Source of the DNA: an uncultured Lachnospiraceae bacterium
Lineage (GTDB): Bacteria > Bacillota > Clostridia > Lachnospirales > Lachnospiraceae
Assembly: GCA_910586275.1 (NCBI GenBank)
Contig: CAJUIM010000019.1
Location: 9,794-35,357, forward strand
Length of the DNA stretch: 25,564 bases
Direction of reading: 5' to 3'
Both the position numbers and the translations under genes were made by a program. The notes under the pieces were generated by a model. It did not search any database. It saw nothing but the letters and a program-made list of their open reading frames with translations, and had not been told where the DNA came from. How positions within the stretch are numbered: position 1 is the first letter of the stretch; the number at the start of each line of letters is the position of its first letter. This document shows, in pieces, positions 6,668 through 13,768 of the stretch.

Positions 6668-7702
6668 ATGAAAAGAAAGAAACTTTATAGCATGCTGGCG
6701 CTTGGCTTGGCAATGTCGCTTGTCATGTCAGTGCCGGTAAGCGCAGCCGGAGCATTAAGCCCGGATACCGACACAACAGTGGTGGAGACTCCTAATGAGG
6801 ACGGAACCACTACAGTGGTTGAGACAACCACGAAAGAAGACGGCAGCGTAAGCAAGACGGAAACGGTAAAAGACGAAAACGGCAACGTAATCAGGGATAC
6901 TACCACATCTACCAATGCGGCAGGCCAGATTACGGAGGTGGTTGTGAACAATACACTCAGCGCCACGGATGAAATCACGGATTTGGCAGGAAGTGCAGAA
7001 GCTATGCCCAGCGGCAATACGGTAGCGGATGCGGATGTGCTGCCTCCTGAGGATGTGGCTGACGAAACACAGAAAGCAGAGCTGGAGTCAGAATCCATGA
7101 ATCAGTTCACGGCCATTAAAGTGGATGAAATCAAGGTTGACAAAGCCGGGCTGAATATTAAGGTTTCCCCGGTAGCGGCAGCCGTACAGTCTGTGGCTAA
7201 ACAGGCTGCGGCTAAAATGGCAGCAACCATGGGACTGAGCGTTGCGGACGACAAAATCAGCCTGATGGCTTCCGCTGAAATCAGCGTGGAGAATCAGGAC
7301 GGAACGGTCAATGTGAAGATTCCCATGACCGAAACGCCGGATACAAGCAGATATACTTATTATGTGCTTCACTTTGATGTAGTAAACGGTAAGTGGGAAA
7401 CCGTGAAAGCACAGATTACCAATGACGGTATCGTTCTTGCGGCATTTGATTCACTTTCACCTGTATTTGTCGTAAGGGCGGATGCAAAGCTTCCGGCTGT
7501 GGACAACGGTGACAATAACAACAACGGCGATAACGGCAACAACGGCGGTAATGGCGATAATGGCAGCGGCGACAACGGCAGCAGCGACAGCAGCAATTCC
7601 GGCACAGGCTCCAATGCATCCGGAAACAGCTCAAAGGCAGGAACTGCACCGGCTTCCATTACTCCTGCGAATCCGGGCGTATCCCCGAAAACCGGAGAAT
7701 AA
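6668..7702 (+). CDS. Secreted Thr/Val-rich protein ending in SPKTGE
   Basis: A 344-residue exported protein of unrecognised family. The signal peptide is clear: MKRKKLYSM, a hydrophobic core, then VPVSA with cleavage near residue 26. Residues about 35-100 are a Thr/Val/Glu-rich stretch with RHS-like phrases such as KTETVKDENGNV. Residues about 135-270 look like a folded domain. A low-complexity Asn/Gly/Asp/Ser linker (about 278-322) follows, then VSPKTGE at the extreme C-terminus. SPKTG resembles the motif used by Clostridia class B sortases, but the usual hydrophobic helix and basic tail are absent, and the DNA after the stop shows none in any frame. I chose ATG 6668 because AAAGGAG precedes it by 7 nt; an upstream ATG at 6644 lacks such a site. 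Confidence 0.85.
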   Translation: MKRKKLYSMLALGLAMSLVMSVPVSAAGALSPDTDTTVVETPNEDGTTTVVETTTKEDGSVSKTETVKDENGNVIRDTTTSTNAAGQITEVVVNNTLSATDEITDLAGSAEAMPSGNTVADADVLPPEDVADETQKAELESESMNQFTAIKVDEIKVDKAGLNIKVSPVAAAVQSVAKQAAAKMAATMGLSVADDKISLMASAEISVENQDGTVNVKIPMTETPDTSRYTYYVLHFDVVNGKWETVKAQITNDGIVLAAFDSLSPVFVVRADAKLPAVDNGDNNNNGDNGNNGGNGDNGSGDNGSSDSSNSGTGSNASGNSSKAGTAPASITPANPGVSPKTGE

Positions 7703-7718
7703 TTAAAAAAACAGAACG

Positions 7719-7748
7719 TAATAACCCATTATTAATCATGCATGATTA
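7719..7748. promoter_or_regulatory. Two overlapping AT-rich palindromes, possible operators
   Basis: TAATAACCCATTATTA (7719-7734, 6-bp arms around CCCA) overlaps by two bases a perfect 16-bp palindrome TAATCATGCATGATTA (7733-7748). They lie just after the secreted-protein gene and about 270 bp before the first glycan gene. No T-run follows, so termination is unlikely; a dimeric regulator site is a reasonable guess. Confidence 0.4.
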
Positions 7749-8012
7749 GTCAGCGGGTAAGACCGCAAATATTTGTTCCCAACATGTGGTTGTCCTGACG
7801 TCCCGCGGGAAACGCGGGCGCAGGGCTTAAAAGAAAATATGTATGTTTATATAGGGTATGGATTTTCCCTTTTTTGATAGTCAAAAGTTGAAACAAGTGT
7901 GGGTTGGCGCCGTTTTTTGCTGAAACGGCGCCTGTGAAAAAAATCGGCAGGATATGTAAGGCAGAACAGAGACGGACAGCCGAAGCGGAGGGCTGGTAAA
8001 AGGAGAAGGCTT
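7749..8012 (+). promoter_or_regulatory. Hairpin-rich leader of the polysaccharide cluster
   Basis: No gene fits here. In order: a GCGG/CCGC hairpin (7753-7766); a long hairpin with GTCCTG (7792-7797) pairing to CAGGGC (7821-7826) and enclosing CCCGCG-GGAAA-CGCGGG (7802-7818); a stretch with -10-like TATATA (7848-7853); a perfect 10-bp stem GGCGCCGTTT/AAACGGCGCC (7906-7932) with a 7-nt loop; and CAGCC/GGCTG (7977-7995) just ahead of the Shine-Dalgarno AAAAGGAG. None has a downstream T-run. I do not recognise a known riboswitch. A structured 5' leader, possibly an antitermination signal for the 16-kb cluster, is inference. Confidence 0.45.
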
Positions 8013-8705
8013 ATGGATTCACTGACAAGAGATATAGAGAGCAATTATTTGAAGAAAGATATTGATATCATGGGATACCGTGATTTATATGCCGGAAAAT
8101 CCTGTCTTTATAAATCTGTCAAACGTCTGTTTGATATTGCGGCTTCTTTTTTTGCCTTACTTGCCTTATCCCCTGTTTTCTTCATAACGGCAGCGGCCAT
8201 CTTGTTAGAAGACGGCGGGCCGGTATTTTTTGTGCAGCCAAGGGCAGGCCGGGATATGGAGCCGTTTTATATGTATAAGTTCCGCAGCATGTACAGGGAT
8301 GCGGATAAAAAATTTCAGGAGATGTTGAAAGACAATGAGCAGTCGGGACATGCCTTTAAGATTAAGGATGACCCACGCGTCACAAAGGTCGGGAAGTTCA
8401 TAAGGAAATACAGCATAGATGAACTGCCGCAGCTGATAAATATTCTGAAGGGGGACATGAGCATTGTAGGGCCAAGGCCAATCCTTACCTTTCAGATGGA
8501 AGAATGCAATGAATATGAGAAGCAGAGGCTTATCGTGAAGCCGGGTCTTACCTGTTACTGGCAGGTGGGAGGCAGGGCTGACATTAAGTGGGAAGAGTGG
8601 GTGGAACTGGATCTGAAGTATATTAAGGATATGGGGGCATGGACGGACATTAAGCTGATATTGAAAACAATCCCCGTTATTTTTCATGGGGACGGGGCTT
8701 ATTAG
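8013..8705 (+). CDS. Polyprenyl-phosphate sugar-1-phosphate transferase (initiating transferase)
   Basis: A 230-residue bacterial sugar transferase of the small PglC/WbaP C-terminal-domain type. It would place the first sugar phosphate on undecaprenyl phosphate at the inner membrane face. A single membrane segment lies at about residues 38-65 (KRLFDIAASFFALLALSPV). The family signature follows: FVQPRAGR, YKFRSM, the catalytic pair D136-E137 in SIDELPQL, and MSIVGPRP. The C-terminus (KPGLTCYWQVGGR) also fits. The sugar cannot be read from sequence. It is the first gene of the cluster, as is usual for priming enzymes. The start follows AAAAGGAGAAGGCTT. Confidence 0.94.
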   Translation: MDSLTRDIESNYLKKDIDIMGYRDLYAGKSCLYKSVKRLFDIAASFFALLALSPVFFITAAAILLEDGGPVFFVQPRAGRDMEPFYMYKFRSMYRDADKKFQEMLKDNEQSGHAFKIKDDPRVTKVGKFIRKYSIDELPQLINILKGDMSIVGPRPILTFQMEECNEYEKQRLIVKPGLTCYWQVGGRADIKWEEWVELDLKYIKDMGAWTDIKLILKTIPVIFHGDGAY

Positions 8706-8775
8706 GAAGCGGCTGGACGGTTGGGGAAAAGCGGCAGAAAGCGGCATCCTGCTTGGCGGGGGATATGGTGTTGAG

Positions 8776-9678
8776 ATGGAAAATGAAATTGCGGCAGTTG
8801 TGGTGACATATAACCGGAAAGAATTGCTAAGACAATGTTTAGATAAATTGCTGAATCAGGAAGGGGCAGCCTGTGACATTATAGTCATTGACAATGCCAG
8901 TGAGGACGGCACGGCAGAGATGGTGCAACAGGAGTATAGGGCTCCTAGGGTTATTTACGTCAATACCGGCCAGAACCTTGGCGGGGCAGGAGGGTTCCGC
9001 ACAGGGGCAAGGCAGGCAGTGAAACTGGGGTATAAATATATCTGGATGATGGACGACGATACGCTGCCGGAGAGCGATGCACTCTGTGAACTGGTGAAGG
9101 CAGACCGGAAACTGGAGGGAAATTGGGGATTTCTTTCCAGCGCGGCTTATTGGACGGATGGGGAAGTATGTGTGGCAAACAGACAGAAGAAGACCATCTT
9201 TACTTTTATAGGGGGAGAGGATTATAAGAGAGATTTGGTTCCCGTGGTTATGGGATCTTTTGTGTCATTGTATGTGAAAAGCAGCATTGTCCGGGAAGTG
9301 GGGCTGCCCATTGCGGAATATTATATTTGGACGGACGATTATGAATTTTGCGGAAGAATATCCCAAAGATATGAATGTTATGCGGTAACAAAGAGCAGAG
9401 TGGTGCATGCAATGAAAAATCATGTGAAAGCGAATCTGGCAATGGACCATATATCAAGGATTGACAGATACCGCTGTCTGTTTCGCAATGATGTGCACTG
9501 TTACCGAAGGTATGGGCTGAAGGGCTGGATATATATTATTTCTAAAGATATGTATAATGTGGCAAATATCCTGCTTCATGCCAAAGACGGAAAGGCAGAA
9601 AAAGTTAAGGCATTATTGGACGGGGTGAAAGAGGGAATCCGTTTTTTCCCCCAAATAGAAATGATAGACTTCCGTTAG
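8776..9678 (+). CDS. Glycosyltransferase family 2, galactofuranosyl/rhamnosyltransferase-like
   Basis: About 300 residues. The GT-A fold begins VVVTYNRKELL, with VIDNASEDGT and NLGGAGGFRTG, then WMMDDDT (D93-D95), where the aspartates bind metal and nucleotide sugar. The NxGGAGGF plus MMDDD combination is typical of the GT2 branch with galactofuranosyl- and rhamnosyltransferases. It should act on the lipid-linked intermediate in the cytoplasm. I chose ATG 8776 because the fold starts a few residues later; the in-frame ATG at 8686 overlaps the previous gene and would add a Gly-rich tail unlike the family. Its Shine-Dalgarno (GGCGGGGG) is rather distant. It is followed by the tandem repeat array at 9720-9986. 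Confidence 0.9.
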   Translation: MENEIAAVVVTYNRKELLRQCLDKLLNQEGAACDIIVIDNASEDGTAEMVQQEYRAPRVIYVNTGQNLGGAGGFRTGARQAVKLGYKYIWMMDDDTLPESDALCELVKADRKLEGNWGFLSSAAYWTDGEVCVANRQKKTIFTFIGGEDYKRDLVPVVMGSFVSLYVKSSIVREVGLPIAEYYIWTDDYEFCGRISQRYECYAVTKSRVVHAMKNHVKANLAMDHISRIDRYRCLFRNDVHCYRRYGLKGWIYIISKDMYNVANILLHAKDGKAEKVKALLDGVKEGIRFFPQIEMIDFR

Positions 9679-9719
9679 AGAGCGCGATAATGAATGGCAA
9701 GATAGAGAGCGCAGAATAT

Positions 9720-9986
9720 GGAATGTAAAGTTTGGAGCATAAGCTGAGAACTGCGGGATACGGAACGTACGGTATGGAATATAAGAAGCGAAACATAAGA
9801 TACAGAACGTAAGGCATGGAAACATGAGATACAGAACATAAGGTATGGAACGTAAGGCATGAAACATAAGATGCGGAACGTAAGGCATGAAACATAAGAT
9901 GCGGAACATAAGGCATGAAACATAAGATGCAGAACATAAGGTATGGAACGTAAGGCATGAAACATAAGATACAGAACATAAGGTAT
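9720..9986. repeat. 14-bp minisatellite, 19 degenerate units
   Basis: The sequence divides into 19 adjoining units, 18 of 14 bp and one of 15 bp (9818-9832). The right part alternates GAAACATAAGATRC with RGAACRTAAGGYAT, forming 28-bp higher-order units at 9790-9817, 9861-9888, 9889-9916, 9917-9944 and 9959-9986. Units at 9720-9789 are more diverged. GA-rich remnants continue into the start of the next gene. A separate short duplication TAGAGAGCGC lies just left (9676-9685 and about 9703-9712). The + strand has frequent stops. The - strand lacks stops in all frames only because TTA, CTA and TCA never occur, so it is not taken as coding. Confidence 0.88.
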
Positions 9987-10017
9987 GGAATGGAAGAGCA
10001 TGGAATCGGGAGAGGGA

Positions 10018-10830
10018 ATGGAAACGGAAAGGTCAATATCGGATACACACCGTCTGCTTTTGGATATGTATAAAATAATATTCGGAGTCTGTGAAAAGCA
10101 TGGATGGAAGCTGTTTGCCACCGGAGGGACTGTTCTGGGGGCTGTGCGCCATAAAGGGTTTATCCCTTGGGATGACGATATGGATTTTGCCCTGCCGAGG
10201 GAACAGTATGAAGAGTTTGTGCGGCAGGCTCACAGGGAATTTCCGGAATATATGAAGGTCAGAATAAACAGGAATGCAAAAAGCCACCGTATTGTGGATA
10301 CAAGATATAAGGTGCATTTGGATGCATTTATGTCTGCCATGCAGCTGAATGAGGGAGAAAGCCCATGCCTGTTCATCGACCTTCAGCCATTTGACGGCGC
10401 GCCGTCAAATCGGGTGCGCCGTCTGGTGCATAGCGAATGTGTTTTTTTCTGGCGAATGTGCAATAGGCTGAGCAATAAAGACACATTGCTTTGTGCGAAA
10501 CCATGGCGTTCTTTTTTTGCCAATTGGTTTATTGATTTTATAAGAAAGATGCCGCTGAAGCTTTCCGGCGGGGAAAGCCATATGAGGAAGTATGTGGCTC
10601 TGACAAAGAAATATGATTATGGGGACAGCGCATATATAGCGGATTATTACGGGAAGTACCGCCTGCATGATGTTTATCCGAAAAACTGGTGGGAACCGGG
10701 AATTTTGGCCGATTTTGAAGATGTGAAAGTGAGGATTCCGAGCCGGTATGACAACTATCTGAAGCAGGTATACGGAGACTATATGACGCTTCCGGGGGAA
10801 AAAGAACGCATTACCCATAATATGCCTTAA
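10018..10830 (+). CDS. LicD family phosphotransferase (first copy)
   Basis: About 270 residues. The LicD/fukutin-type nucleotidyltransferase core is clear: FATGGTVLGAVRHKGF, then IPWDDDMDFALPR (D52-D54 and D56, metal binding). LicD proteins transfer phosphocholine or other phospho-alcohols from CDP precursors onto glycans. The neighbouring IspD/TarI-like gene, and the absence of choline genes, point to a phospho-alditol rather than choline (inference). Three in-frame ATGs are possible: 9985, 10000 and 10018. I chose 10018 because GGGAG lies 5 nt upstream and the earlier ones fall in repeat-derived sequence. The coding sequence contains a perfect 22-bp palindrome at 10389-10410. Confidence 0.88.
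   Translation: METERSISDTHRLLLDMYKIIFGVCEKHGWKLFATGGTVLGAVRHKGFIPWDDDMDFALPREQYEEFVRQAHREFPEYMKVRINRNAKSHRIVDTRYKVHLDAFMSAMQLNEGESPCLFIDLQPFDGAPSNRVRRLVHSECVFFWRMCNRLSNKDTLLCAKPWRSFFANWFIDFIRKMPLKLSGGESHMRKYVALTKKYDYGDSAYIADYYGKYRLHDVYPKNWWEPGILADFEDVKVRIPSRYDNYLKQVYGDYMTLPGEKERITHNMP
10389..10410. repeat. Perfect 22-bp palindrome inside licD
   Basis: Each half is ATTTGACGGCG or its complement, with no loop. The half-site GCCGTCAAAT (10401-10410) is also found at 3203-3212, within and next to the 14-bp direct repeat that brackets the recombinase gene. It encodes FDGAPSN, so chance codon use cannot be excluded. Confidence 0.7.
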
Positions 10831-10846
10831 GGAGTGTGTCAGGAAT

Positions 10847-11560
10847 ATGAATGTTGCGTTGATTATAGCAGGCGGAACCGGCACAAGGATGAAGCAGAAT
10901 ATCCCCAAGCAGTTTCTGAATGTCTTTGATAAGCCGGTAATTATATATACTATGGAAAAATTCCAAAACTGCAGGGAGATTGATGCCATGGTCATCGTTT
11001 CGGTTTCCGGCTGGGAGACTATGCTGTGGGCATATGCGGAGCAGTTTGCCATTACAAAGCTGAAAAGCATCGTGCCGGGAGGGGAGTGCGGACAGGATTC
11101 CATATATAGAGGGATTATGGAAATCGGGAAGCATTATGCAGGAGAGGATATTGTCCTTGTGCATGATGCCATCAGGCCTATGGTGTCGGAGGAGATTATA
11201 GAGGGCTGCATTAGGGTGGTAAAGGAAAAGGGGAATGCAGTGACGGTGATTCCCTGTCAGGAAGCCATGTTGGAAACGGAAGATCAGAGGTCTACGACTT
11301 CCGGTTATCCTCGGGAGAGGCTGAAAAGGACGCAGACTCCGCAGGGGTTCTATCTGAAGGATCTTTTGGAAATGCATAGGGAAGCGGGGAAAAGAGGAAT
11401 CGGCAATTCCGTGGCAACCTGTACTTTAGCCGTGGAACTTGGCAGAACCGTGTATTTTTCCGACGGTTCGGAAAAGAACCTGAAATTGACTACGGTGGAT
11501 GATTTGGATATATTCAAGGCATTGCTGAAGGAAGAAAAAGAAGGTTGGATCAAATGCTAG
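10847..11560 (+). CDS. IspD/TarI-like cytidylyltransferase (alditol-phosphate type)
   Basis: A 237-residue nucleotidyltransferase of the IspD family. Marks are ALIIAGGTGTRM and IPKQF (residues 4-23), VHDAIRP (105-111), and KRTQTPQGF. IspD makes CDP-methylerythritol, while TarI-type relatives make CDP-ribitol. Position next to a LicD gene and an SDR gene, inside a glycan cluster, favours the second class (inference). The family's conserved arginine in GGxxRxxS appears as glycine here (GGECGQDSI, residue 82), which could affect substrate choice. AAGGAG lies 13 nt before the ATG and AGGA is nearer. The SDR gene overlaps its last 7 nt. Confidence 0.85.
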   Translation: MNVALIIAGGTGTRMKQNIPKQFLNVFDKPVIIYTMEKFQNCREIDAMVIVSVSGWETMLWAYAEQFAITKLKSIVPGGECGQDSIYRGIMEIGKHYAGEDIVLVHDAIRPMVSEEIIEGCIRVVKEKGNAVTVIPCQEAMLETEDQRSTTSGYPRERLKRTQTPQGFYLKDLLEMHREAGKRGIGNSVATCTLAVELGRTVYFSDGSEKNLKLTTVDDLDIFKALLKEEKEGWIKC

Positions 11561-12636
11561 ATTTGTGGAGGAATGATTTATACCAAAAAGAATTGGATAA
11601 CGCATCCCTGCCGGAAGAAGTATGGGAAAAACTGTATGGAAAGAAAATCCTGATTACAGGCGCCACGGGCATGGTCTGTTCTTTTTTGGTAGATTTGCTG
11701 CGGAAAAAGAACAGAAGCCTTTCGGACGGACGCAGGATGGAACTGGTGCTGCCGGTGAGGGATATTGCATATGCAAAGAAACGTTTTCCCGAATGTAACG
11801 GATGCGGCAGGATTGTCTGGGTGGAATCGGATGCGGCAGGATTCGGGGAAAAGCTGGCCGGGACATTTTTTCATTTTGCCATTGCGGGAGCGGGAAATGC
11901 AGATCCAAAGCAGTTTGCGGAGCATCCGGCAGAGACGATGGAGGGCAATCTGCTTGGGGTGACGGAACTTCTGAAATTGGCAAAAGGGAAGCGGGATGTA
12001 AGGCTTGTATATCTGTCTACAGGGGAAGTATACGGAAATGCCGGCTTTCGGGAAGCTGCTTTCCGGGAAGAGGATTCTTATTATGTGAACTCCATGGAAG
12101 CGCGTGCCTGCTATCCCAACGGCAAGCGTGCCGCGGAGACGTTCTGCGCCGCGTATCATAAGGAGTATGGCGTGGATGTGACGGTGGGAAGGCTCTGCTA
12201 CATATATGGGCCTACGGCAAAGGAAAGCGACAGCCGCAGTGTGGCACAGTTTCTCGGGAAAGCGGCAAAGGGGGAGGATATCCTTCTGAAAAGCAGCGGT
12301 GAGCAGGTACGTTCGTATTGTTATGTTGCGGATGCGGCAGCGGCTTTGCTGTATCTGATGGTTTTTGGCATCGGGGGCGAGGCATATAATATTGCGGATT
12401 CCGGCAGCAACTGCAGCATTGCGGAATTTGCCGGGCTTGCGGCGGCAGCGGCCGGGACGGGCATTGTCCGGACTGCCGCCGGGGAACGGGAAAAAGCCGG
12501 TTTTTCCAAAGTGGTCCGTGCAGTGCAGGATCCGGGGAAAATAAACGCTATCGGTTGGAAAGCGGGGGTGTCTTTGGAAGATGGGATAAAGCGGACGATA
12601 GAGATACTGCGGAGCGAAAATGAGAGAACGGGATGA
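11554..12636 (+). CDS. NAD(P)-dependent SDR epimerase/dehydratase
   Basis: About 360 residues, an extended short-chain dehydrogenase. The Rossmann loop reads ITGATGMVC (residues 35-42), with Cys in place of the last Gly of GxxGxxG. The catalytic set is S155 (LSTGEVYG) and Y187-x3-K191 (YPNGK). VGRLCYIYGP and RSYCYVADAA are typical of nucleotide-sugar epimerases. In some pneumococcal capsule loci an IspD-like gene is paired with such an SDR for CDP-alditol synthesis, so it may reduce a sugar phosphate or CDP-sugar; an ordinary epimerase role is also possible. I chose ATG 11554 (GAAGG 9 nt upstream), overlapping the previous gene; a TTG at 11545 is an alternative. Confidence 0.85.
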   Translation: MLDLWRNDLYQKELDNASLPEEVWEKLYGKKILITGATGMVCSFLVDLLRKKNRSLSDGRRMELVLPVRDIAYAKKRFPECNGCGRIVWVESDAAGFGEKLAGTFFHFAIAGAGNADPKQFAEHPAETMEGNLLGVTELLKLAKGKRDVRLVYLSTGEVYGNAGFREAAFREEDSYYVNSMEARACYPNGKRAAETFCAAYHKEYGVDVTVGRLCYIYGPTAKESDSRSVAQFLGKAAKGEDILLKSSGEQVRSYCYVADAAAALLYLMVFGIGGEAYNIADSGSNCSIAEFAGLAAAAAGTGIVRTAAGEREKAGFSKVVRAVQDPGKINAIGWKAGVSLEDGIKRTIEILRSENERTG

Positions 12637-12662
12637 GAAAGGCGGAAAGGACAGGAAGCAAT

Positions 12663-13751
12663 ATGGATGAGATAAAGTTCAGCATCATTATACCGGTTTA
12701 CCGATCGGAGCAGTATTTGGAAAAATGTCTGGACAGCGTCATTTCTCAGACTTACCGGAATCTGGAAGTGATCCTGGTGCATGATGGGGGCAAAGATGCT
12801 TCGGGCAGGATTTGTGACGACTATGCACGGCGGGACGGAAGGATTGCGGTGATTCACAGGGAAAGGGGGGATGTCTCATCGGCAAGAAATTTAGGGCTGG
12901 ATATGGCCACAGGAGAGTATGTCATATTCGCAGATTCCGATGATTGGATGGAAGCGGATTTCTGCGAGGAAATGAGGAAGGCCATCTCCGGATACGGCAA
13001 GGTGGATATCCTTAAGGCAGACTATTTCATCGAAAAGGGAAAGACCTATCCTGTCAGGCTGTTCTGCAGGGAAGAGTGGGAAATCAGTACGGAAGAGGAA
13101 AAGGAATTGCTGCAGCTGGCTGTTTTTTCCAGATATTATGCCCCGGATTTTTACTGCGGGCTGAAAGGCAGGGAAATTGACGCAGGATATGTGTGGGCAG
13201 GCGCATACCGCAGGGAATTGCTCTCAGGCATCCGTTTTCAGGGGAGCAAGGCGGAGGATTCTCTATTTAACCTATATGCCATACAGGCAAGCGGACGGAT
13301 TATATACAAGCCGCTTCCGGTATATCATTACCGGCAGAATGATGATTCCGCTTCTTTCCGGTATAATCCCGGGCGATGGGCGGAATATATGTTTCATTAC
13401 CGAAAGTGCATAGCTTTTATGAAAAAATATAAGAAAGGCAGGAAGTTCAGGATCAGCTTATCAATCCGCATGGCAAACAATATCATTGCCATTCTCAATG
13501 CCACTATCACACATCCGGATCATCCGCAGGGATTTGCCGGAAAAAGGCAGGAATTGAAGCGTTTGGCAGAAATGCCTTATTATAGGAAAGCTTTGGGGCA
13601 GGTAAGGGGAATAAGGTACTTTCCCGTAAGGAAGAAACTGGTGTTTGTATTGCTGCGGATGAAATGCTACGCGGCTGTGCTTATATTGGCCGGTTTCCGC
13701 CGGCAGATGAAAGAAATCGGCGGGAGGCTGAAACAGGATAGACACGGCTAA
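12663..13751 (+). CDS. Glycosyltransferase family 2
   Basis: About 362 residues. The N-terminal GT-A domain starts FSIIIPVYRSEQYLEKCLDS, with SQTYRNLEVILV, SSARNLGLD and the metal-binding FADSDDW (D91, D93, D94). The usual VDDGSxD segment reads VHDGGKD, so the first aspartate is replaced by histidine; the enzyme may still work because the DxD is intact. The C-terminal third (RYFPVRKKLVFVLLRMKCYAAVLIL) suggests membrane association. Acceptor and sugar are unknown. I chose ATG 12663, preceded by ACAGGAAGC; an ATG at 12633 overlaps the SDR stop and is an alternative that would give translational coupling. Confidence 0.9.
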   Translation: MDEIKFSIIIPVYRSEQYLEKCLDSVISQTYRNLEVILVHDGGKDASGRICDDYARRDGRIAVIHRERGDVSSARNLGLDMATGEYVIFADSDDWMEADFCEEMRKAISGYGKVDILKADYFIEKGKTYPVRLFCREEWEISTEEEKELLQLAVFSRYYAPDFYCGLKGREIDAGYVWAGAYRRELLSGIRFQGSKAEDSLFNLYAIQASGRIIYKPLPVYHYRQNDDSASFRYNPGRWAEYMFHYRKCIAFMKKYKKGRKFRISLSIRMANNIIAILNATITHPDHPQGFAGKRQELKRLAEMPYYRKALGQVRGIRYFPVRKKLVFVLLRMKCYAAVLILAGFRRQMKEIGGRLKQDRHG

Positions 13752-13768
13752 GAAAAGGGAGGCAGGAG

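Noticed and set aside
7906..7932. GC-rich 10-bp hairpin as an intrinsic terminator
   Set aside because: Followed by TGTGAAAAAAATCGG, with no T-run on the + strand; the - strand continuation also lacks one.
7749..8012. Known riboswitch (cyclic di-GMP, cobalamin, SAM classes)
   Set aside because: I could not match any conserved core; only generic hairpins are visible, so no class is claimed.
9720..9986. CRISPR array
   Set aside because: Units are 14 bp, adjoin with no unique spacers, and no cas gene is present.
9605..10121. Minus-strand ORFs of about 147 residues over the 14-bp array
   Set aside because: All three minus frames are open because the repeat unit lacks TTA, CTA and TCA. The predicted proteins are repetitive Met/Phe/Pro/Leu/Cys strings with no recognisable fold.
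10018..10830. Phosphocholine transferase call for the LicD proteins
   Set aside because: No licA, licB, licC or other choline genes in the window; neighbouring cytidylyltransferases suit alditol or glycerol phosphates better.
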